From contig CAIKVR010000036.1 in NCBI GenBank assembly GCA_903830915.1, forward strand, positions 1 to 38,792: a stretch of 38,792 nucleotides of DNA. The letters run 5' to 3'. Below the pieces are notes generated by a model, which saw only the letters and a list, made by a program, of their open reading frames with translations, had not been told where the DNA came from and searched no databases. The position numbers and the translations under genes were made by a program. Below are positions 24,466 through 33,014 of this stretch, piece by piece. Position 1 is the first letter of the stretch. Each line of letters begins with the position of its first letter. The DNA is from an uncultured Bacteroidales bacterium. GTDB lineage: Bacteria > Bacteroidota > Bacteroidia > Bacteroidales > Paludibacteraceae.

Positions 24466-26664
24466 CTACTTTTTGTACAATAAAACCCCATAATCTCCAG
24501 AAACTTTATCGTTTCCATTCAAAATCCAGTATTTGGTAATATCTGCAACCGGTTTATAGAATACTATTGCACTACTCTTGCGGTCTAAATTTTGAATCAG
24601 AATATTTTTGGAATTTTCAATTACAATTATGGCTCTGTCAGTGATATTATCAAGTTGATAATTTCCTGAACCTCCAATAAGTTTAACGTCTTCTGAATTT
24701 ACAATATTTAACAACTCCCTTTTAAACTCATATTTATAGCCATAAATTGTAACATGTTGGGCATTTTCAATCAATGTTTGTGGCGAATTAGGTAAATGCT
24801 CTACACTCAGTTGATAAAAGGTGATGGGTTGAGTAGTGTTTTGCACTGCCACTAAGTTATAGTTTTTAATCCGCATTTCTGGCTCATTCTTATTGCCTCC
24901 GGGAATATGATCTGTACATATATTGAAAAAATTCCCCCCAGCATTGTCAGTAAAGTTAATATATGGAAATTCCGGCTGATTCATTGGCTCGTATGTTTTG
25001 AAGTACGGTAATTTAACCGTCTCGGTAACCACATCTCGCATCAAGGTGTTTGCCGTTTTGATGTGCAAATAGCTCATATTAATATATCCCAAAATAGCAA
25101 AATCACTCAAAAATAAACTTCCTGTATCGCTATTTTCGCTTTCAACTATAGCTCCCAGCGTGTTCCGCCATTCATTAGCTGCTTGTATGACCGAAATGAA
25201 TTTGCCAGCGCCTATCATTTTCAATCCATTTTTTAATACCAGTGGGTTTTTAATGTGAAAATGACCACGAGGAATAAAAACTGTTTTTCCAAAATTCGGG
25301 TTACCGGGAGTTGTTGCCTGATTAATGGCTTTTTGAATTGCTCGTCCATCATCATCGCTGTCGTTTACGCTTTCAGGAGTTGCACCAAAATCTTTCACAA
25401 TATCCAACATATTTGAGTCTTCCCAATTAGGCAACTTTCCCCATATATGTTTTATTATTAAGTCTTTGGAAGGTTCTTGTGCCACCAATGGTTCATAAAG
25501 TTCATAGTTAGCTGTTTGATTGTTTAATTCTTTCCCATTTGCAAAAGCTGAACTTTTATCTAACTGAGAACTAAATGCATAACTTGAAATCAATTGCCAT
25601 TGCGTTGTATTTCCAACAATAATTTTAGCCGGTGGATTTACAGCACCACTTTCAATTACTTCAGATGCTTTCACAAACACATTGGTCATAGTCACATCCT
25701 GAGCGTAATTGTAAATGGCTTTACCATCACCTTGCACTTCGATACTTCCATCGGTCAGGCATAAATTTGCATTACCGTGATCTGTGCTTCCGTTATCTTG
25801 AGTAAATCTGGTATTTTTCAGATAAATTGCCCGATACAGATCCGATGGATTTTTTGGACTTGTAATTTTAAAGCCTGTTACAATAACAGGACCTCTTGAT
25901 TCGGTGATTTTCAATCCATATTCAGTTTGATTTTCGAGTGTTAGACCAATTACGGTTGGATTTGGTCGGTACTGATTCTGTATAATTCCAATTTTCCCAC
26001 CGATAACCGTTACATTTACCACACCACCACCCGATCCGGGTAAACTACAAATTCCTGCGTTGAAGTCTTTTCCATAGATTTTGGTATCTTCAATTACACA
26101 ATATTGCGCACCCGCCATCGAAATGGCACTTACGGTAGGATTATTTCCCATGTCAATATTTATGCCTCGAAAAGTAGAACCATAAAGTGATGGTGGATTA
26201 GGTTTTCCATCGGTTTCAAGCTCAAATAATAGAAAGATATTTTGATCAATCAAACTACCATCTTTGAGCTTGATAACGGGAGTTGTTCCTTTTGTTGAAC
26301 CAATCAATTGATAAGCAAACTTCCGTGATCCTTTATTTTCAGAAATGCATTTTAGTTGTTTATTGACTGAAAATATTTTATTTGCTGGAAAGAAAGTAAC
26401 CAAATTATAACTATAAGCATCATTCAGCGCCTGTTGAATAGCATTTGTGTCATCAGCCACACCATCACCTACTGCATTGTAGGGAGGTTTGGTAACATCA
26501 ATATACCCTTTCTTAAGCGGTTGATAGTTAGCATTTTCTTTTAAGTGTTTAGGAAAATTAATCGGATCTACGTTCCTTTGAACCTCCATGCCACCTGAAT
26601 ACATGGCATTATTAATCAAAAGGATAAATGATAGCAGCAGAGCAGATTGAATTGATTTTTTCAT
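24466..26664 (-). CDS. Tandem beta-helix protein (Pectate_lyase_3 / GH55-like) without sorting tail, paralogue 2
   Basis: Same two-domain beta-helix plan as its neighbours: YIDVTKPPYNAVGDGVADDT for the first domain and VKDFGATPESVNDSDDDGRA followed by IPRGHFHIKNPLVLKNGLKM for the second. It stops at SGDYGVLLYKK, exactly where the two sister proteins go on into a sorting tail. Only 29 bp separate its stop from the next start, so no remnant of a tail is left. A periplasmic place is inferred, against surface or release for the sisters. The sequence is also the most diverged of the three. I use the Met at 26664 (MKKSIQSALLLSF), which gives a normal signal peptide. In-frame Mets at 26676 (overlapping the previous stop as TAATG) and 26685 are alternatives. 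Confidence 0.75.
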   Translation of the reverse strand: MKKSIQSALLLSFILLINNAMYSGGMEVQRNVDPINFPKHLKENANYQPLKKGYIDVTKPPYNAVGDGVADDTNAIQQALNDAYSYNLVTFFPANKIFSVNKQLKCISENKGSRKFAYQLIGSTKGTTPVIKLKDGSLIDQNIFLLFELETDGKPNPPSLYGSTFRGINIDMGNNPTVSAISMAGAQYCVIEDTKIYGKDFNAGICSLPGSGGGVVNVTVIGGKIGIIQNQYRPNPTVIGLTLENQTEYGLKITESRGPVIVTGFKITSPKNPSDLYRAIYLKNTRFTQDNGSTDHGNANLCLTDGSIEVQGDGKAIYNYAQDVTMTNVFVKASEVIESGAVNPPAKIIVGNTTQWQLISSYAFSSQLDKSSAFANGKELNNQTANYELYEPLVAQEPSKDLIIKHIWGKLPNWEDSNMLDIVKDFGATPESVNDSDDDGRAIQKAINQATTPGNPNFGKTVFIPRGHFHIKNPLVLKNGLKMIGAGKFISVIQAANEWRNTLGAIVESENSDTGSLFLSDFAILGYINMSYLHIKTANTLMRDVVTETVKLPYFKTYEPMNQPEFPYINFTDNAGGNFFNICTDHIPGGNKNEPEMRIKNYNLVAVQNTTQPITFYQLSVEHLPNSPQTLIENAQHVTIYGYKYEFKRELLNIVNSEDVKLIGGSGNYQLDNITDRAIIVIENSKNILIQNLDRKSSAIVFYKPVADITKYWILNGNDKVSGDYGVLLYKK

Positions 26665-26675
26665 GATAGTTTGCA

Positions 26676-29147
26676 TTAAATGCATTTTAAAAATTTACCA
26701 GATTGGTTATTGACTCTAACTATATATACTCCTACAACCCAATGATCAGTTTTGATGACAACTTCAGAATTTCCGAGATCATTAATGTCGTTCCACACAT
26801 TCATACCAACTGTATTATAAACCGCAATTTTATCATTTGGATAAATTTCGCTTAAAATAACTTCTCCGGAAACAGAATTAGTTCTGACTTTCAATGTTGT
26901 GTCATTAGCCGGATATTCTGAAACAGAAGAGGGTGAACCTGCAAATTTGTACATCAACACACTATTATCACTTTTCACTTTGTCATTACCGTTAAGTATC
27001 CAGTATGGAGTTATATCCGACGAAATAGGATTACCATTCCATGTGCTGAGACTTTTTCTATCTAAATTCTGAATAAGAATATTGGTTGAATTTTTAATAA
27101 AAATAATGGCTCTGTCGTTTGCTGAGGTGAGTTGGAAATTGCCGGATCCCCCGATAATGCTTATAGAATCAGAGTTATTTATATTCACTAATTCGTGGGG
27201 AAGTTCGTATTTAAAACTATTGATGGTGGTATGTTTGGCATTGTCAAACAACACAGCCGGCGAATTTACAGCATGTTCTATACTTGGGTGATAAAAAGTC
27301 AGTGGCTTGGTGGTATTCTTTACAGACAACATATTAAATCCAGGAATATGAGTTGTAATATCCGCATCCCACCATGTATTCAATTGGCCGGTACAAATTC
27401 CATACACTTTACCACCGGCGTTATCACTAAAGCCAATATACGGCATCAAAGGTTGATTAATTTCTGTGTATTTTACATCTCTGACAGTTAATTCGGTTGT
27501 TATGTCATGTATCAATGAATTAGCGGTTTTTATCAGTAATAACGGCATTCTATTGAAACCTAAAATAGCAAAATCGCTCAACAATAAACTCCCGCTGGCA
27601 TTGGATTCACTTTGAATAACTGCACCTAAAGAATTAAACCATTGATTTTCTGCCTGAATTACGGAAATAAATTTACCAGCTCCAATCATTCTAACTCCAC
27701 TTTTCAGATTTAAAGGACTACCAATATGAAAATGTCCCCGTGGAATAAAAACCACTTTTCCGAAGTTTGCACTTGTTGGGTTTGAAACATCATCAATGGC
27801 TTTTTGAATAGCAGATCTATCATCATCCTTTGCGTTCACATTCTCGGGAGTTGCTCCATAAAGCGGATCTGTTATGTCCACTGAGGCATCTTCCCAACTT
27901 GGTTGATTGGCCCAGCTATGCGTAAAAGTAAAATCAGGAACGGGTAACTGTGTTACTGTAATCAACGGATCATATAGTTGATAATTGGCAGTTTTATCGT
28001 TCATATTTATTGCATTCACAAACGCACTACTTTTATCTAATTGAGAAGTAAATGCAAAACTTGTAATTTGTTGCCATTGATTGGTGTTGCCCGGTATTGT
28101 TACTATTGGTGTACTACCGGCACCACTCTGAATAATCTGGGTTGACTTTACATATACGTTATTCATTGTTACATCCTGAGCATAATTATAAAATGCCAAA
28201 CCCGATGTGCCTGAAACCTCGACAGTACCATCCGTTAAACAAAGGTTGGCATTTCCATGGTCGACTATTCCATTTGTCGTTGTTGAACTTGAATTAGAAA
28301 CACTTATCGCACGATAAGTATTTGAAGCTGTATTTGGATTAGAAATTTTAAAGCCATTAATAACAACAGGACCTCTGGAATTTGTAATTAGCAAACCACA
28401 TTGAATTTGATTTTCGAGTGTTAATCCACAAATAGTCGGATTTGGTCGATAAGCATCTTGTAATACACCGATATTTCCACCACTAACTGTCAAGTTTACT
28501 ACTCCGCCGCCTGAACCAGGCAATCTCCATACTCCGGCATTGAATTGTGTACCGTATATTTTTACATCTTCAATAGTACAATACTGTGCTCCATCCATCG
28601 AAATAGCACTAACAGCAGGATTGCTTCCCATATTAATATCTATTCCACGAAATGTAGCTCCATAATTACGGGAAGGATCATTCCCTGTTGTTGGATCAAC
28701 AAATTGGAAAGTAATAAGAATATTACCGGAAACAATACTGCCATCTTTGAGTTTAATAATTGGCTTTATACCTTTCGTAGAGCCAATTAGCTGAAAAGCA
28801 AATTTGCGGGACGACTTGGAAGCAATACATTGTAATTGTTTACTAACTAAAAAAGTTTTACCTGCTGGTAAGAAAACCACTAAATTACAGTTATATGCAT
28901 CGTTGATAGCCAGTTGAAGATTATCCGTATCATCAACTAGGCCATTTCCCGCACAGTTGTATGGGGGTTTAGTTACATCAAGATATCCTTTTGCCCAGGG
29001 TTGATACTGAATATTAGCATATAGCAATGGAGGAAATTGAGTAACCACTACATTAGTGTCAACTTCCATGCCTCCTGCAAAGCAAACAAGATTAGAAAAT
29101 AACAATAAAATTGACAATGTGAATTTCATTTTCAACATGTATTTCAT
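26676..29147 (-). CDS. Tandem beta-helix protein (Pectate_lyase_3 / GH55-like) with T9SS tail, paralogue 1
   Basis: First of three consecutive paralogues. Visible: a signal peptide (ending LVCFAGG); the first beta-helix domain starting YLDVTKPPYNCAGNGLVDDT; FRGIDINMGSNPAVSAISMD and WRLPGSGGGVVNLTVSGGNI; the second domain with YGATPENVNAKDDDRSAI and IPRGHFHIGSPLNLKSGVRM; and a sorting-like tail (IAVYNTVGMNVWNDI ... WVVGVYIVRVNNQSGKFLKC). The two Asp-rich NGxxDDT-type starts are the Pectate_lyase_3 signature seen in GH55 and phage tailspike-like enzymes. Since a laminarinase-like GH16 lies just upstream and a GH3 further down, beta-1,3-glucan cleavage is a reasonable guess. The Met at 29129 (MKFTLSILLLFS) is an alternative start. 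Upstream gap is 91 bp and holds the perfect dyad GGTGAATTTCACC at 29178-29190. Confidence 0.75.
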   Translation of the reverse strand: MKYMLKMKFTLSILLLFSNLVCFAGGMEVDTNVVVTQFPPLLYANIQYQPWAKGYLDVTKPPYNCAGNGLVDDTDNLQLAINDAYNCNLVVFLPAGKTFLVSKQLQCIASKSSRKFAFQLIGSTKGIKPIIKLKDGSIVSGNILITFQFVDPTTGNDPSRNYGATFRGIDINMGSNPAVSAISMDGAQYCTIEDVKIYGTQFNAGVWRLPGSGGGVVNLTVSGGNIGVLQDAYRPNPTICGLTLENQIQCGLLITNSRGPVVINGFKISNPNTASNTYRAISVSNSSSTTTNGIVDHGNANLCLTDGTVEVSGTSGLAFYNYAQDVTMNNVYVKSTQIIQSGAGSTPIVTIPGNTNQWQQITSFAFTSQLDKSSAFVNAINMNDKTANYQLYDPLITVTQLPVPDFTFTHSWANQPSWEDASVDITDPLYGATPENVNAKDDDRSAIQKAIDDVSNPTSANFGKVVFIPRGHFHIGSPLNLKSGVRMIGAGKFISVIQAENQWFNSLGAVIQSESNASGSLLLSDFAILGFNRMPLLLIKTANSLIHDITTELTVRDVKYTEINQPLMPYIGFSDNAGGKVYGICTGQLNTWWDADITTHIPGFNMLSVKNTTKPLTFYHPSIEHAVNSPAVLFDNAKHTTINSFKYELPHELVNINNSDSISIIGGSGNFQLTSANDRAIIFIKNSTNILIQNLDRKSLSTWNGNPISSDITPYWILNGNDKVKSDNSVLMYKFAGSPSSVSEYPANDTTLKVRTNSVSGEVILSEIYPNDKIAVYNTVGMNVWNDINDLGNSEVVIKTDHWVVGVYIVRVNNQSGKFLKCI

Positions 29148-29238
29148 TTGAATAATTTAGTAGAGAATCAATAAGTGGGTGAATTTCACCATATAATAAG
29201 TTGACTAAATAGCACTTGAAACATATTCAATTGAGACC

Positions 29239-30270
29239 TTAATTCTTAACAAAAAGTTTGGATAAAGTTTTGCCTTCAGTAGATACTAAGGCTACATACA
29301 TTCCTTGATTATAACTTTTCATATCAATATTAAATTCATCAGAATTAGATGTTTTCTTTTTCGATAAATAACGTCCATTTAAGTCTAAAATCGACACTTC
29401 AAACTCCGAAAAAATTTGAGGTAGTTTTATCAAACAGTGTTCTCCATTTAGCTTGACAATCAGGCTCTTATTTTCACGAGCCTCTTCAATTCCAGCTTGG
29501 ACATTATTCTGATAAACACGCACATAATCAACAAACATTGTATCAGGAAATACAGTTGAAGCAGTGGGTGCACCCGGCCAACTCCCACCAACAGCTAAAT
29601 TAAGCAAAATGTATTGAGGTGCATTTAATTCCGAAGTCCCATTGATACCATTCAAAATATTTAATGCGCAAAATGGGATATTATCAACATTCCAAATGAT
29701 AGTATTGGGATTCCATACAATACTATAAATATGAAACTGAGTTACATCAATATTGGAGGAAATGGCAGATGGAGATGAGCTGTGTAGATTACTTAAATCA
29801 CTCCAATGAGCAGTTCCATGTATGAAAGCCTCTGAATTGATATGTTCCATAATATCGATTTCACCACAAGCCGGCCAACCTACCTGACTAATATTTGTAC
29901 CCAATGTCCAAAAAGCCGGCCAATATCCCTGACCTGAAGGTAATTTCATGCGAGCTTCAATTTTCCCATAAGTCCAACTGAACTTCCCTTTTGTATTTAT
30001 GCTCGCCGAGGTATAATTATAACTATTATATAATTCCTTTTGAGCAATAATTTCCAGAAAACCATTTTTCACGGTTACATTACTGGCTCTATTTGTATAA
30101 AACTGGAGCTCATTATTTCGAATGTATCCTAACTCATATCCCCATTTTTGAGGGTCAGGTGATCCGGTATAGTCAAATTCATCCGACCATACTAACGTTT
30201 GCTGAGAATAACTATTAGAATAGAAACCACAAAAAATTATGAGTAACAGAAAAAAAAATAGTTTAGTCAT
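29239..30270 (-). CDS. GH16 laminarinase-like endo-beta-1,3-glucanase with T9SS tail
   Basis: Predicted surface endo-beta-glucanase. The GH16 domain reads LVWSDEFDYTGSPDPQKWGY, YTSASINTKGKFSWTYGKIE, LPSGQGYWPAFWTLG, and the catalytic WPACGEIDIMEHIN, with the E-I-D-I-M-E core typical of GH16_3 laminarinases. HGTAHW, LNLAVGGSWPG and MFVDYVRVYQNN then complete the fold. The last 75 residues form a sorting tail (FEVSILDLNGRYLSKKK ... MYVALVSTEGKTLSKLFVKN). I start it at 30270 (MTKLFFFLLLIIFCGF), which gives a clean signal peptide. The open frame runs on to 30315 with a polar 15-residue extension, and 30282 is a third choice. It lies after the SusCD/lipoprotein block, separated by up to 140 bp, and before the beta-helix genes. 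Of the three GH16 proteins here it is the one whose substrate class is best supported. Confidence 0.88.
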   Translation of the reverse strand: MTKLFFFLLLIIFCGFYSNSYSQQTLVWSDEFDYTGSPDPQKWGYELGYIRNNELQFYTNRASNVTVKNGFLEIIAQKELYNSYNYTSASINTKGKFSWTYGKIEARMKLPSGQGYWPAFWTLGTNISQVGWPACGEIDIMEHINSEAFIHGTAHWSDLSNLHSSSPSAISSNIDVTQFHIYSIVWNPNTIIWNVDNIPFCALNILNGINGTSELNAPQYILLNLAVGGSWPGAPTASTVFPDTMFVDYVRVYQNNVQAGIEEARENKSLIVKLNGEHCLIKLPQIFSEFEVSILDLNGRYLSKKKTSNSDEFNIDMKSYNQGMYVALVSTEGKTLSKLFVKN

Positions 30271-30410
30271 TTTTATAGCCATTTTTGCACATACAAATGG
30301 TATTTTACAAAACAAAATTTAATCAGATTTTGGGGGTAAAAAGATTAAACTTTGTTTTGCTTGATATTATTATTGTGTCAATAGTAGTTCAAACCAGTTA
30401 AGTACTTGTT

Positions 30411-31205
30411 TTATTGAACTTTAATAACCGGCAAAGGATATTTCAAAGAAGCCGCAAGTGATGGATTTGAACTTACAGTTCTATTCAATGTCAGTGACGA
30501 ATTAGTGTAAATACCTGCTTTATTGAATTTTGTTGTAAAGTTTGATGTTACGTCACTACTTGGAGTACCTCCATTAATAGTCCAGGTTCTGGATGTTGGA
30601 TAACCCTTTGATGCTTCAGTGAAGGTTAAATTATCGCCAATTGAAAGTCGAATAGTGTCAACTGAATTGGATATCTGCTCCGAAGTGTTTTTATATATAG
30701 TTACCAATGGAATCAGACGTCCATAAACCTGAACGGTAAAAATTTTCTTAAAAAGCCAATTGTGTGATATAGAATCTCGTACAGATCCGTTACTTATATA
30801 TCCAACGGAATCTTTAAAAACATCCTTCCACGTGACGGTATAGATTCCTTCTTTTTTAAAGAATACATTTACGGTTTTACTATTCAACACACTATCCGGA
30901 ATAATATGGTTTTGTCTGTTAAGAGAATCTGTAGTTACAGCACTAAACCCGTTACTCAGAAATTTTAGACCATCTTGTCCTGTGATAGACCAATTGTGAC
31001 TAATAGCACCTTGTGATAAGTCCATAAAAGTCAAGTAAAAATTCTGGCTTACGGCCAATACACCGGTAGCAGAACCATTTGTATTCCCATTCGAAATAGT
31101 GAACATAATGTCACTAAACTGGTTGGGAGCTACATAATCTTGTTGACAGCTATACAAAACGAAAGAAAATGCTGTTATTGTTATTAATTTAATTAATCTT
31201 TTCAT
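30411..31205 (-). CDS. Surface lipoprotein, probable glycan-binding protein of the SusCD complex
   Basis: No clear named family can be given by eye. Visible: a lipoprotein signal with Cys20 (TAFSFVLYSC), then about 240 residues of beta-rich sequence with two similar-looking Ig/PKD-like stretches: one around FYLTFMDLSQGAISHNWSI to EGIYTVTWKDVF, the second around LTFTEASKGYPTSRTWTING to NKAGIYTNSSLTL. Each holds an aromatic-rich W-x-I/W-T-I strand, as PKD-like domains do. The gene follows SusD by 17 bp, the usual place of a SusE/SusF-like or other surface glycan-binding lipoprotein. I infer glycan binding from position and fold style only. There are no catalytic motifs. Confidence 0.65.
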   Translation of the reverse strand: MKRLIKLITITAFSFVLYSCQQDYVAPNQFSDIMFTISNGNTNGSATGVLAVSQNFYLTFMDLSQGAISHNWSITGQDGLKFLSNGFSAVTTDSLNRQNHIIPDSVLNSKTVNVFFKKEGIYTVTWKDVFKDSVGYISNGSVRDSISHNWLFKKIFTVQVYGRLIPLVTIYKNTSEQISNSVDTIRLSIGDNLTFTEASKGYPTSRTWTINGGTPSSDVTSNFTTKFNKAGIYTNSSLTLNRTVSSNPSLAASLKYPLPVIKVQ

Positions 31206-31222
31206 TTTCGATAATTTAATGG

Positions 31223-32995
31223 TTATTTATAAAGATCAGGATTAGCTGTTTCTTCGCCTGATGGTATTGGAAAATAATCCCAAGCAGGAGTGATAGCTTG
31301 CGCTGTTTGAACAAACTCCGTAATATAGCCTGTTGGTAACGGAGCAGATGCTCTAACCAAGGTTCCATTCCAAATTGTAACTGTATTGGTGCCGGTCGGA
31401 TTTTTATAGGAAAAATTCTGAGTTAAATAGGGTTGCTGGGACAGCAGATTAAAGCGGTCTTTAACACCTCCCCATCTCCGTAAATCAATATGTCGCATGG
31501 CATAACCTTCTAAACATAACTCCATTGGACGCTCTTTCCATTTGATGAAATCCATAAGTGTTTGAGCAGTATAGCTTATGTAATCATGCTGTGCTAAAGG
31601 GAATTCATCGGTTCCGGGAATTCCTAACAACTGTAATGCTGAGCGATGACGAACCCGATTTACATATTTCAGCGCTTCGTTTACACCGGCATCATCGGTT
31701 CCACCTTTTATCATACATTCAGCATACATAAGATATACATCGGCTAATCGAATTACTCTGAAATTTACACTCGATTGTGATAAAAGTTTATCTTCACCGG
31801 TTACACCTGCGGTTTCGCAATTGGTAAATTTTTTAAAATAGGAAGTTTCTTTTGCTGCATAATTGTAGGCTAAGTATTGTTTTATGCCATAAACTATAGA
31901 ACTGGTATCCTGCGTGCAAGCAATAGATTTTGCTAATCGTAACGAATAGCTATGAAAACTTCCATTCGAATACATATTTCGTGGATCGGTATAGTCCAGA
32001 ACATCTTCTCTGAATGCCATTTCTAACCAGGCAGCGGGAATAATTGAACGCCAGCCACCAACCGGAGCAGCAGCTAAATTTCGGGCTAAACCTGTAGAAA
32101 CTCCATTGTCTGAACCTCCCACCTGATCTTGTAGATATTTTTTAGAATAGCAGATTTCTAAAATTGACTCGTTATTTAATTCACCGGAAACATTAAAGTT
32201 GTCGCCAACATTATTCTCCAACTGATAGCCGTTTGTATTCCCATAATTTGTATTGTTCATCACATCCAAAAAATAAGTTGCAGCTTTGGTGTAATCTTTT
32301 TCATACAAATAACTTTGTCCTAAAACAACTGCTGCAGCACCTTTCGTTGCCCTACCCTGATCTGGAACTGAACTTCGCCAATTGTCAGGAAGTTTTGCAT
32401 AAGCAGAATCTAAATCATTCAAATAAAAAGCACGAACATCTACAGCAGGACTCAGTTTGCAGAACAAATCATACATGTTTTTCTCGGTTTTAATAGGCAA
32501 ACTCCCTTTATTGAAGGTATTGTAGAGATAAAAGTAGAAAAGGCCTCTGAAAAAATAGGCTTGACCGAGAATATACTTTGCTCTGTTTTGCTCTGCCAAA
32601 CTGCTGGTATAAGTAACAGTTTTCATTCCGGAAATTACTTGATTTGCTCTGAAAACTCCATTATACAAAGCCGACCAGAATGAAGTTACTGTTTTTGTTG
32701 AATTAGTGAACGATGCCAGGTAAAGTTCATTTGTGGTAGAAACTCTATTTCCAAAGCCCGGAAATGTCAAATCAGACCAGTTATTAATATCGACACCGTA
32801 TAAATTTCCATCTTTAAATCGGCTGTAAACTGCCGTTAATCCCTGATCAGCATCATCGAGCGTTTTCCAAAAACTGGCAGTTGTTTGTTGATTTGGATTA
32901 ATTTCCGTTAGAAAGTCCTTACAGCCACTCACAAGAAGAAGTGTGACAATAAAAGTAAAAGAAATCAAATATTTTGATACTTTATTTTTTTTCAT
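31223..32995 (-). CDS. susD: SusD-like outer-membrane glycan-binding lipoprotein
   Basis: Surface lipoprotein that forms the lid of the SusC transporter and captures oligosaccharides. Visible: a lipoprotein signal with Cys25 (TLLLVSGCKDFLTE); the N-terminal SusD pattern NPNQQTTASFWKTLDDADQG; TPR-like helices (YILGQAYFFRGLFYFYLYNTF, GAAAVVLGQSYLYEKDYTKA); and the C-terminal RagB/SusD part with FRVIRLADVYLMYAECMIKG, NRVRHRSA, FIKWKERPMELCLEGYAMRHIDLRRWG and a closing YFPIPSGEETANPDLYK. At 590 aa it is complete. It starts 19 bp after SusC, the invariant arrangement of these pairs. The family symbol is used by resemblance; the glycan bound cannot be read from the sequence. Confidence 0.97.
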   Translation of the reverse strand: MKKNKVSKYLISFTFIVTLLLVSGCKDFLTEINPNQQTTASFWKTLDDADQGLTAVYSRFKDGNLYGVDINNWSDLTFPGFGNRVSTTNELYLASFTNSTKTVTSFWSALYNGVFRANQVISGMKTVTYTSSLAEQNRAKYILGQAYFFRGLFYFYLYNTFNKGSLPIKTEKNMYDLFCKLSPAVDVRAFYLNDLDSAYAKLPDNWRSSVPDQGRATKGAAAVVLGQSYLYEKDYTKAATYFLDVMNNTNYGNTNGYQLENNVGDNFNVSGELNNESILEICYSKKYLQDQVGGSDNGVSTGLARNLAAAPVGGWRSIIPAAWLEMAFREDVLDYTDPRNMYSNGSFHSYSLRLAKSIACTQDTSSIVYGIKQYLAYNYAAKETSYFKKFTNCETAGVTGEDKLLSQSSVNFRVIRLADVYLMYAECMIKGGTDDAGVNEALKYVNRVRHRSALQLLGIPGTDEFPLAQHDYISYTAQTLMDFIKWKERPMELCLEGYAMRHIDLRRWGGVKDRFNLLSQQPYLTQNFSYKNPTGTNTVTIWNGTLVRASAPLPTGYITEFVQTAQAITPAWDYFPIPSGEETANPDLYK

Positions 32996-33014
32996 TTTTA
33001 GATTTGATTTTGAG

